Part shown: one piece after another, positions 1 through 5,593 of the stretch
Numbering within the stretch: the first letter of the stretch is position 1
Layout of the letters: each line of letters starts with the position of its first letter
Source of the DNA: Oscillospiraceae bacterium
GTDB lineage: Bacteria > Bacillota > Clostridia > Oscillospirales > Ruminococcaceae
DNA length: 13,846 nt
Assembly: GCA_029068025.1 (NCBI GenBank)
Contig: JAIEDJ010000366.1
Location: forward strand, 1 to 13,846
Reading direction: 5' to 3'
Notes under the pieces: generated by a model
Told to the model about the DNA's origin: nothing
Database searches by the model: none
Seen by the model: only the letters and a program-made list of their open reading frames with translations
Program-made: the position numbers and the translations under genes

Positions 1-30
1 GGGTTGGGGGGCCGACCCCCCGCATCTCCC

Positions 31-54
31 CCCTCTCCCAGAGAGGGTTTTTAT
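31..54 (+). terminator. Intrinsic terminator for a plus-strand gene left of the window
   Basis: CCCTCTC (31-37) pairs perfectly with GAGAGGG (41-47) across a CCA loop, and TTTTTAT follows at once. The T run lies only on the plus-strand side, so it would stop transcription entering from the left. A further hairpin of six G (6-11) against six C (16-21) lies just upstream. No coding frame from an upstream gene can be recognised in the first 30 bases. Confidence 0.75.
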
Positions 55-63
55 ACAAGCTGT

Positions 64-91
64 GGCGGTGTTAAACGACACCGCCCTTTTT
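64..91 (+). terminator. Second tandem intrinsic terminator, plus strand
   Basis: GGCGGTGT (64-71) pairs with ACACCGCC (78-85) across a six-base loop, and C plus TTTTT follow (86-91). As with the hairpin before it, the T run is on the plus-strand side. It protects the convergent minus-strand kinase gene from read-through. On the minus strand no T run follows the stem, so it is a weak candidate for ending the kinase operon, for which I see no clear terminator. Confidence 0.8.
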
Positions 92-108
92 ATTTGCCGT
101 ACATTCTG

Positions 109-1458
109 TCACAGCTCCAGGAACGCCGACGCTTTGAACGTATTATTATCAAATTCATATTGAAAGCGCCCGTTGTTGTTTTTGCAGATATCGCCGATTA
201 TTTCCATGCCGTAGCCGTGACCGCTGCCGTCCTTTGTGCTGGCAAGCGTGCCGTTTACAACGCGCGGCGCGGTGTTGGTCGGATTCTCACAGATCATTGC
301 GAGGTAGCTTTTGTACTTGAATATTCTTAGTGTGATAACGGGGTTTTCGCAGCCTTGCGCAGCTTCAATGGCGTTGTCAAGGATATTCGATATTACCGAG
401 GAAAGATCGATGGGCGGGATCTTGGTCTCGGGCAGCGGTTCAATGTGCATATCAAGCGTGATGGAAAGCTCCTCGCAGCGTTTGGCTTTCTTGGAGACCG
501 CGGTATCCGCCGCCGGGATACCCGTTTTGTTTGAGCCGCCGAGCGCGCTTCCGAGCCGCGCTCCAAGCTCGTCAAGCAGCCGTTTGGCTTCCGCCGCGTC
601 GCCGTTGTCGATCAGCGCCGAGATGGTCGCGATATTGTTTTTTACGTCATGCCGCAGCTTTTGCATATCACGCAGAGAAAGTCCGTCGGCGGTCGGCGGA
701 GCGGCTTCAAAGGACAGCCTAGCGCCAAGCTCGTCCGTTCGGAGCAGCCTGCAGATCCTCGGAAAGAAGCGGAGCAGCGCCGTTATTCCGATGAGCATAG
801 CAGCGCCCAGCGCCGCGTTTATTACAAAAGGAAGCTGCGGAGCTGTGCTGCCGACGCCTGTTGAGAACACGCCGAACAGCTGTGAAATACAGAACAGTAC
901 CAACGCTGTATAGTTGAGTATGGACCAATCGCGTTTATCCGCGACGGAGAGCCACAGCAGCATTTTATATATCAAAGCCGACGATACGAGCCGTATCACC
1001 CGCAGCATTACGCAGTACAGCAGCACAAACGTTCCCGTTCTGTCCACTCCGAAAAAATACGCTTCTCTTCCGACGTCAAGCGACAGAAAAAGGTTAATCA
1101 GAAAGATATCGGTGACAGTAAAAACAGACATATAAAGCAGCACGTATGCTGTTTTGTAAAACAGCTTGTCTTTATAAATAAATTGCAGCGCAATGATCAG
1201 AAACAGCGAGATCCCGCAGTTAAAAAACATTCCCAAAAGCTGAAAATAATCCGGGAAAATACTGCTGATCAGCGCAAACAGCGCCGCGCCGCCCACGAGA
1301 CACAAATTTACTGCCGCAAACGAATGTTTTTTCTTGTGAAACAGCCTGTGCGCAAAGAAAAACAGTATCGCAAAGTCCGCCAGATACAGCGCGAGACCTA
1401 CACAGAATCTCGGCTCCGAATTTAACATTACGGACGTCAGCATTCTAAGTTCGTTCAT
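109..1458 (-). CDS. AgrC-type sensor histidine kinase (GHKL ATPase)
   Basis: A membrane sensor kinase of 449 residues. The first ~235 residues are mostly hydrophobic and suggest six or seven membrane helices, as in AgrC/ComD-like peptide sensors. The phospho-acceptor motif LRHDVKNN follows with His270. The GHKL ATPase domain has an N-box around SNILDNAIEAA (358-367) and a glycine-rich GHGYGME near 413. It should autophosphorylate and pass phosphate to the LytTR regulator upstream, whose stop overlaps this start by four bases (ATGA). AgrC relatives sense peptides, but no AgrB peptidase or AgrD peptide gene lies in the window, so the ligand is unknown. Family assignment is firm; the signal is not. 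Confidence 0.9.
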   Translation of the reverse strand: MNELRMLTSVMLNSEPRFCVGLALYLADFAILFFFAHRLFHKKKHSFAAVNLCLVGGAALFALISSIFPDYFQLLGMFFNCGISLFLIIALQFIYKDKLFYKTAYVLLYMSVFTVTDIFLINLFLSLDVGREAYFFGVDRTGTFVLLYCVMLRVIRLVSSALIYKMLLWLSVADKRDWSILNYTALVLFCISQLFGVFSTGVGSTAPQLPFVINAALGAAMLIGITALLRFFPRICRLLRTDELGARLSFEAAPPTADGLSLRDMQKLRHDVKNNIATISALIDNGDAAEAKRLLDELGARLGSALGGSNKTGIPAADTAVSKKAKRCEELSITLDMHIEPLPETKIPPIDLSSVISNILDNAIEAAQGCENPVITLRIFKYKSYLAMICENPTNTAPRVVNGTLASTKDGSGHGYGMEIIGDICKNNNGRFQYEFDNNTFKASAFLEL

Positions 1459-2192
1459 AGTTTACCGCTCTCCCAGGTTATATTATTTAATAAGATCTTT
1501 TGCAGCTCGGCGTACCGTCCCCTGCTGAGCGGCAGCTGTTCGCCGTTGTCAAGCGTTACCGAGGAGCGTTCGACCAGCGAGATCTTGCCGGTGTTTACTA
1601 TCCAGCCGCGGCAGACCTCGTAGAAGCCTTTGTTGAGAAAATGTTCTTCAATATTGACGAATCGGCTTTCTGACATCAGGTATTCGAGTTTGCCCGTGTG
1701 CAGATAAATTTTCCGCTTGATACAGCAGAAATAGAACAGATCGTTCACCGCGAACCTCATGAGCTTCCGTTCACCGTTTACGACTATCTCGGCGGCGTAT
1801 AATTCGGGCGAGAATCTCGTACATTCAGAGATCACCCGCGAAAGCTCCGCTATCATTTTCTCAGGCCCGCTGTCCTTTGTGATAAACGCGTTTATCCGAT
1901 ACGGGATAGTGTTGTACACCTCGTCGCGGTAGGACGTGGCGAATACCAGAAAAAACGACGAATCCAGCAGTCTCAGCTCCGCCGCAAGCTCCTTGCCGTT
2001 GAGGTGCGGCATATCTATATCGAGAATGACCAGATCAAAGCCGTCCTTGGCAAACCGCTCCAGCAGCTGCCGTCCGTCATTGAAAAAGCTGACCTTTGCG
2101 TCCGCGCCCGCGCGTTTTACGGCGCACTCGATTATCGGCGAAAACACCGCCTTCAAAAATTGGGGATCATCATCGCATACCGCGATCTTCAC
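1455..2192 (-). CDS. LytTR-family response regulator (AgrA/ComE-like)
   Basis: A 245-residue DNA-binding response regulator, first gene of the two-component operon. The receiver domain begins MKIAVCDDD with acidic residues at 7-9. It has the phospho-acceptor Asp58 in VILDIDMP, Thr86 in FATS and Lys106 in ITK. A LytTR domain covers about 140-240 and includes CRGWIVN, where the family usually has a HRSYIVN-like stretch. An upstream in-frame GTG at 2201 is possible. I prefer the GTG at 2192, because GGAGG (2205-2201) sits 8 bases before it and the predicted transcript starts near 2208, leaving no ribosome site for the longer form. It probably acts on envelope or peptide genes, perhaps the divergent pair at 2424-5208; that link is inferred. 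Confidence 0.9.
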   Translation of the reverse strand: MKIAVCDDDPQFLKAVFSPIIECAVKRAGADAKVSFFNDGRQLLERFAKDGFDLVILDIDMPHLNGKELAAELRLLDSSFFLVFATSYRDEVYNTIPYRINAFITKDSGPEKMIAELSRVISECTRFSPELYAAEIVVNGERKLMRFAVNDLFYFCCIKRKIYLHTGKLEYLMSESRFVNIEEHFLNKGFYEVCRGWIVNTGKISLVERSSVTLDNGEQLPLSRGRYAELQKILLNNITWESGKL

Positions 2193-2214
2193 AGTCACCA
2201 CCTCCGTACTTATA

Positions 2215-2243
2215 ATTATATATCATTGCGGCGCTTTTGTCAA
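2215..2243 (-). promoter_or_regulatory. Perfect-consensus sigma-A promoter of the LytTR/GHKL operon
   Basis: Read on the minus strand, TTGACA (2243-2238) and TATAAT (2220-2215) are separated by exactly 17 bases, matching the housekeeping consensus at all 12 positions. The transcript should start near 2208, giving a leader of only about 16 bases that begins just before the GGAGG ribosome site. This suggests strong basal expression of the sensor system. Confidence 0.9.
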
Positions 2244-2295
2244 CGCCCGCACAGCGCAACTCGGTATCCGATATTTACATCTCGGTCAAAATCCA

Positions 2296-2324
2296 TTGAA
2301 AATAATCTCACGCCGAATTATAAT
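2296..2324 (+). promoter_or_regulatory. Sigma-A promoter for the divergent membrane-protein genes
   Basis: TTGAAA (2296-2301) and TATAAT (2319-2324) are separated by 17 bases. The start of transcription would fall near 2331, giving a leader of about 90 bases before the ATG at 2424. It lies about 50 bases from the divergent minus-strand promoter, so a regulator bound between them could act on both. Confidence 0.8.
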
Positions 2325-2333
2325 CACACTTAA
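2320..2333 (+). repeat. 14-bp direct repeat, copy 1 (overlaps the -10 box)
   Basis: ATAATCACACTTAA begins inside the TATAAT box and runs to just past the predicted transcription start. An identical copy lies at 3428-3441, before the next gene. Confidence 0.5.
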
Positions 2334-2349
2334 GAAAAAACGCGTTAAT

Positions 2350-2367
2350 ACCGTTTGGTCGGTTTGT
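2350..2367 (+). promoter_or_regulatory. Possible LytTR-regulator half-sites (weak)
   Basis: ACCGTTTGG (2350-2358) fits the published LytTR half-site pattern (T/A, A/C, C/A, GTT, any, A/G, T/G), and the adjoining TCGGTTTGT (2359-2367) fits at eight of nine positions. Known AgrA-type sites are direct repeats separated by about 12 bases, whereas these are contiguous, so the match is speculative. The position downstream of the promoter would suit repression of the gene at 2424. Confidence 0.2.
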
Positions 2368-2423
2368 ATCTCATTCGTAAGAAGGGATAAGCGCAAGTAT
2401 TTTTGATAAGGATGTGGCTTGGA

Positions 2424-3431
2424 ATGAAAAATAATAGTTATCTCGGGGCGATAGATATTTTCAGAATAGCTGCGGCGGCGCTTGTTATCGTGATCCATAC
2501 GCCGGATATACCGTTCCTCGGCGGGACGGGAAATCTGCTGCTTTCCGGCGTGATCGCAAGGCTTGCCGTGCCGTTTTTCTTTGCGGTGACCGGTTTTTTT
2601 ACCGATTTTACATGTGCCTCGAGCCTGAAAAGACTTCTCGCAAAGACCGCGCTTATGTACGCCGCCGCAACTGCCGTCTATCTGCCTTACGGGAGCTATT
2701 CCGCGAGCATAAGGCAGATGATGTTTGACGGCACGTTTTATCATCTTTGGTATTTTCCCGCGCTTGCGATTGGCGCGGTGATCGTGTTCGCGCTGAAAAA
2801 GCTCCCGGCCTGCGCTGCTTTTACGATTGTCTCGGCACTTTACGCGTTCGGGCTTTGCGGCGACAGCTACTATAAGCTTGCCGTGAATGCCGAGCCGATC
2901 CGCAAGGCGCTTGACGTGCTTTCAAACGTATTCTCTTACACGCGGAACGGAATTTTTTTCGCACCGATATTTTTGCTGATCGGAAACGTTCTCGGAAGTA
3001 AGCTCAGCCGCGATCTTAATGAAAACCGCCGTCCGATAAGCCCGCTGATCTCTGCGCCGTGCTTTGCGGTATCGCTTGCGGCGCTGATCGTTGAGCGCTT
3101 CTCGCTGCGCGGAATAACCTTTGCGGTGCATGACAATATGTTTATTTCGCTGATACCGTGCACTGTGTTTTTGCTGCTGCTTCTTAGTGCGATAAGGATG
3201 AAGGCCCGTCCCGCCTTGCGTCAGATATCCATGTGGATCTACATAATCCATCCGATAATAATTGATCTTTGGATCCGTGTTAAAAATGGTCTTGACTCAG
3301 CCGGCACGCTGAACGCCGACGCGCGGCACGTTATTCACACCGCGTCGATAGCGCTTGGCGCGGCGGCAGTTATGGTGATATTGCTTTCAATAAAAAAACT
3401 CTCCCGAAAAAGGATCGCGGAAAAATCATAA
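2424..3431 (+). CDS. VanT-like acyltransferase-3 membrane protein without a racemase domain
   Basis: A membrane protein of 335 residues with about ten hydrophobic segments. The N-terminus IDIFRIAAA...VIVIHT carries the Asp11/Arg14 and His25 pattern of the acyltransferase-3 (OatA/NolL-like) superfamily. Segments such as RLAVPFFFAVTGFF, FDGTFYHLWYFPALAIG, YTRNGIFFAPIF and WIYIIHP resemble what I recall of the membrane half of VanT serine racemases from vanG/vanC-type clusters. In VanT this half is fused to a cytoplasmic alanine/serine racemase; here the protein ends after KRIAEKS, where that domain would begin. The start is uncertain: ATG 2424 has AAGG 12 bases before it, ATG 2412 and TTG 2403 are alternatives. 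The next gene follows after about 30 bases, so the two are probably cotranscribed. Substrate unknown. Confidence 0.8.
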   Translation: MKNNSYLGAIDIFRIAAAALVIVIHTPDIPFLGGTGNLLLSGVIARLAVPFFFAVTGFFTDFTCASSLKRLLAKTALMYAAATAVYLPYGSYSASIRQMMFDGTFYHLWYFPALAIGAVIVFALKKLPACAAFTIVSALYAFGLCGDSYYKLAVNAEPIRKALDVLSNVFSYTRNGIFFAPIFLLIGNVLGSKLSRDLNENRRPISPLISAPCFAVSLAALIVERFSLRGITFAVHDNMFISLIPCTVFLLLLLSAIRMKARPALRQISMWIYIIHPIIIDLWIRVKNGLDSAGTLNADARHVIHTASIALGAAAVMVILLSIKKLSRKRIAEKS

Positions 3432-3441
3432 TCACACTTAA
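3428..3441 (+). repeat. 14-bp direct repeat, copy 2
   Basis: This is identical to 2320-2333. It starts in the last codons of the acyltransferase gene, spans its stop, and ends 21 bases before the next gene's start. CATAAT at 3427-3432 could be a -10 box, but there is no convincing -35 box 17 bases upstream. Confidence 0.4.
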
Positions 3442-3462
3442 ATCATATGCGGGAGGAAAATG

Positions 3463-5208
3463 ATGATAACCAAATTAAAAAACAGATATATTAACAGCAA
3501 ATTTTTTGCCTTTCTGCAAAGCAATTCTACAAAAATATTCTGCCTTTTGTGCTTTCTGTCGTCGAATCTGTTTTTGATATCATACCTGTTTCCGATCGAT
3601 CGTCCTATAATAGGTCACGATTTTCAATATCACTATCTGCGCGTAGAGGCAGTGAAATACAATATTGAAAATCACGATCTTTTTTCGGGGATAGACTATA
3701 TTTATTTCGGCGGGGCAGGCTACGCGGGCTTTGCCTATCCGGAAATATTTTTGTATATCCCGGCGCTTTTAAGGATATCAGGTATGGGTATCGGCGAAAG
3801 CATGGCTGTTTTTCTTTGCTTGTGCAGCGTTTTTTCGTATTGCTTTATGTTTGTTTTTCTGAAGAACGTTTCGGGAAGTCCGGTTTGCGGAACTATAGGA
3901 GCGGTTTTGTATGTTCTGTCCGCTTACAGGCTCGACAATATTATCACGCGCTTTGCTTTGGGCGAAATATTGGCTTATGTATTCTGGCCGTTGATCTTGT
4001 ACGGTTTGTATGACTTTATTTTCGGCGAATTTAAAAAGCCGTACATAATAGGTTTTGGATTTGTCGGAATGCTTTTAAGTCATTCTATCTCCACAGCGCT
4101 GGCGCTGGGATTGTCGATTCTGGTCTCGCTCATATTTATCAGGAGGATAATCCAAGAGCGCCGGAAGCTGCCCAAGCTGTTTGTCACGGCGGGCTGCGCC
4201 GTGATGCTCACGGCATATTACTGGCTCCCGCTTCTGGAGCTTCTGTTTTCCTGCGAGATGTCGGTAAAGAAGACTGCTTATCATACCCTGGATTTTGTGA
4301 TCCCGTTTACGGGATTATTCAGGGAGAATATGCACAACGGTATCGCTGGACTGAGATTCCCGATATTTCTGCTGTGTGTTCCGAGAGTTTTTCTGACGCG
4401 CAGTTCTCCTGCTTCAAAATCGTATTTGCAGGACGAAAACACGAAAAAGCGCAGTAGTATTTTAATAGCCGCCGATACCTTTATGATCATCGGAATATTA
4501 TTGGCGATCATGTCAACGACCCTCATGCCGTGGAACGTTTTGTCCAAATGTCTTGATTTTATGCAGTTTCCGTGGAGGTTTTTTGCGCCCGCTTCAGTTT
4601 TGATCATAATTGCGGGAACGATATATATTTTTTACATTTCCGAGTTTACAAAAGCGCCGAAAAAAGCAATGCTCCTGATCACGGCGGTATCCGTTCTGAT
4701 CGCCTTTGTTCATATTGATATTTCCGGTGTTGGTCACGCTGAACCATTTGACACAGATCATTACAGTGATTTCACTGAAACATATCATATAGGAGCAGGT
4801 GAGTGGCTTCCGCGCGCGGCGCAGGGCGACGGTTTGAACATAGTTCGTTCAATGGGCGATAACGTGCTGCTGAACGGCAATAAAAAGCTCCTCTGCGAGC
4901 GGGAAAACGGCACTCTGAACTTTGAGCTGAACGGCAGCGAAAATGCCGATTTCGCAATATTGCCGTATGTCTGGTACAAAGGCTACGAGGCGAGGGATAT
5001 GAGCGGGAACGTTTTGAACGTTGCAATGTCCGACAACGGTCTTGTACAAGTAGATCTGCGCGGCGCTAACGGAACGATCACGGTCGAGCATAAGCCTACG
5101 CCGCTTCGGATAGCCGCATATTGTATCTCGGCGGTTTCGATCATCGCCCTGCTCACGGCGGCGGTGATATTCCGCCGGAGAAGAAAGCGTGAATTTAAGT
5201 CCGTATAA
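3463..5208 (+). CDS. Large polytopic membrane protein, PTPS-related / GT-C-like family
   Basis: A 581-residue membrane protein. A short basic N-terminus leads into a first helix (about 25-45). An extracytoplasmic loop follows with IIGHDFQYHYLRVEA (Asp53, His57, Arg60), the acidic/histidine loop motif of YfhO/GT-C-like glycosyltransferase relatives. Several more helices follow, then a hydrophilic, probably extracellular beta-rich region (about 425-545), a last helix (about 550-571) and an RRRRKR cytoplasmic tail. The best family fit is the membrane-protein family named 6-pyruvoyl-tetrahydropterin synthase-related (PF10131). That name does not imply pterin chemistry; a lipid-linked sugar transfer role is inferred. 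GGGAGG (3451-3456) gives a 6-base spacing to ATG 3463; the ATG at 3460 is also possible. The gene looks more AT-rich than its neighbours. Confidence 0.8.
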   Translation: MITKLKNRYINSKFFAFLQSNSTKIFCLLCFLSSNLFLISYLFPIDRPIIGHDFQYHYLRVEAVKYNIENHDLFSGIDYIYFGGAGYAGFAYPEIFLYIPALLRISGMGIGESMAVFLCLCSVFSYCFMFVFLKNVSGSPVCGTIGAVLYVLSAYRLDNIITRFALGEILAYVFWPLILYGLYDFIFGEFKKPYIIGFGFVGMLLSHSISTALALGLSILVSLIFIRRIIQERRKLPKLFVTAGCAVMLTAYYWLPLLELLFSCEMSVKKTAYHTLDFVIPFTGLFRENMHNGIAGLRFPIFLLCVPRVFLTRSSPASKSYLQDENTKKRSSILIAADTFMIIGILLAIMSTTLMPWNVLSKCLDFMQFPWRFFAPASVLIIIAGTIYIFYISEFTKAPKKAMLLITAVSVLIAFVHIDISGVGHAEPFDTDHYSDFTETYHIGAGEWLPRAAQGDGLNIVRSMGDNVLLNGNKKLLCERENGTLNFELNGSENADFAILPYVWYKGYEARDMSGNVLNVAMSDNGLVQVDLRGANGTITVEHKPTPLRIAAYCISAVSIIALLTAAVIFRRRRKREFKSV

Positions 5209-5211
5209 AAA

Positions 5212-5240
5212 GTTATATTGGTCTAAGATCAACATGTCAA
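5212..5240 (-). promoter_or_regulatory. Candidate antisense promoter at the end of the 3463-5208 gene
   Basis: On the minus strand, TTGACA (5240-5235) and TATAAC (5217-5212) are separated by 17 bases, only one mismatch from consensus. Transcription would start near 5205 and run antisense through the 3' end of the PTPS-related gene. No convincing minus-strand gene follows, so the product would be an antisense RNA if the promoter is used. Confidence 0.4.
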
Positions 5241-5241
5241 A

Positions 5242-5387
5242 CCCGAGCACAAGCGCCCAAGCTAAGGACAACATTGTGCGGGTGACTGCAAATTTCAAAA
5301 AGCGCTCCCGCGAGTGTGTTTCGCGCAGCGAAACGCACTTGTGGGGGCGGCTAGGGCAACACGCAGTGTTGCCCGGTTTTGAAATTT
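5242..5387 (+). other. Structured inverted-repeat element with a three-way junction (unknown RNA or MITE-like repeat)
   Basis: Four stems can be drawn. An upstream stem pairs 5242-5252 with 5274-5282, with a two-base bulge. A closing stem pairs 5290-5300 with 5377-5387, 11 perfect pairs. Inside it, hairpin 1 pairs 5303-5324 with 5328-5349 (22 pairs, four of them wobbles). Hairpin 2 pairs 5354-5362 with 5366-5374 (nine perfect pairs). Both inner hairpins have a GCA loop, and the junction linkers are only 2, 4 and 2 bases. All four wobbles are G.U in plus-strand RNA but would be A.C mismatches in minus-strand RNA, favouring a plus-strand transcript. I recognise no known RNA family, and a small palindromic mobile repeat is equally possible. 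Confidence 0.6.
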
Positions 5388-5459
5388 TTTGATAATCAGC
5401 CCCTCGTCAACGTTATAAAACCAGCCAAGATCAACTTTTAAAGGTTTATCTACAAACAG

Positions 5460-5500
5460 AAGCGCCGTATGAAGAACATATGGCGCTTAAGTATTTTATT
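5460..5500 (+). terminator. Probable terminator hairpin before the ABC operon
   Basis: AAGCGCCGTATG (5460-5471) pairs with CATATGGCGCTT (5477-5488) across a five-base loop, 12 pairs with a single G.U wobble in plus-strand RNA. The following AAGTATTTTATT is T-rich but broken, so termination may be partial. It would end the transcript carrying the two membrane proteins and the structured element. Confidence 0.55.
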
Positions 5501-5501
5501 A

Positions 5502-5513
5502 TGACAAATGTCA
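5502..5513 (+). promoter_or_regulatory. Inverted-repeat operator candidate for the NarL-type regulator
   Basis: TGACA (5502-5506), AA, TGTCA (5509-5513) is a perfect inverted repeat with a two-base spacer. It ends 24 bases upstream of the -35 box of the ABC/two-component operon. That position suits an activator such as the response regulator encoded at 9880-10497. The binding link is inferred. Confidence 0.5.
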
Positions 5514-5537
5514 CGCCGAAAATCTATCAAAAGTCAC

Positions 5538-5566
5538 TTGCCGCCGCTCCGAAAAAGTGCTATACT
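5538..5566 (+). promoter_or_regulatory. Sigma-A promoter of the ABC exporter/two-component operon
   Basis: TTGCCG (5538-5543) and TATACT (5561-5566) are separated by 17 bases. The -35 box is weak and the -10 good, as expected for an activator-dependent promoter. Transcription would start near 5573, about 20 bases before the ATG at 5594. Confidence 0.75.
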
Positions 5567-5593
5567 GATATACGGAAAGGCGGTAATTGAGAA

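Larger units (their letters stand above)
5212..5435 (+). repeat. Direct repeats flanking the structured element
   Basis: GTTATA, seven bases, then AAGATCAAC lies at 5212-5233. GTTATA, nine bases, then AAGATCAAC lies at 5412-5435. The two composite copies have the same orientation, are 200 bases apart and bracket the structured region at 5242-5387. They may be an old target duplication or two ends of a repeated unit. The span given covers both copies and what lies between. Confidence 0.4.

Noticed and set aside
311..913. Plus-strand open frame of 200 codons within the kinase gene
   Set aside because: It is Ser/Ala-rich shadow coding opposite a clear GHKL kinase, with no ribosome site or recognisable domain.
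2261..2271. TCGG-TAT-CCGA inverted repeat in the divergent control region
   Set aside because: Four-base arms are common by chance and it lies outside both promoter cores.
4849..5298. Minus-strand open frame of 149 codons opposite the end of the membrane-protein gene
   Set aside because: It needs a TTG start with no ribosome site inside the closing stem of the structured element. The rest is low-complexity Arg-rich shadow of the plus-strand gene.
5290..5387. Hammerhead ribozyme, suggested by the three-way junction
   Set aside because: The junction linkers lack the conserved CUGAUGA and GAAA core, so the resemblance is only in overall shape.
5189..5392. Plus-strand open frame of 67 codons over the structured element
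   Set aside because: It starts inside the preceding gene. Its internal ATG at 5234 has no ribosome site, and the frame is made largely of the inverted-repeat stems, so coding is not supported.
5538..5543. AGTCACTTG near the -35 box as a second copy of the TGACA operator
   Set aside because: It shares only GTCA with the repeat at 5502-5513, which is too little to call.
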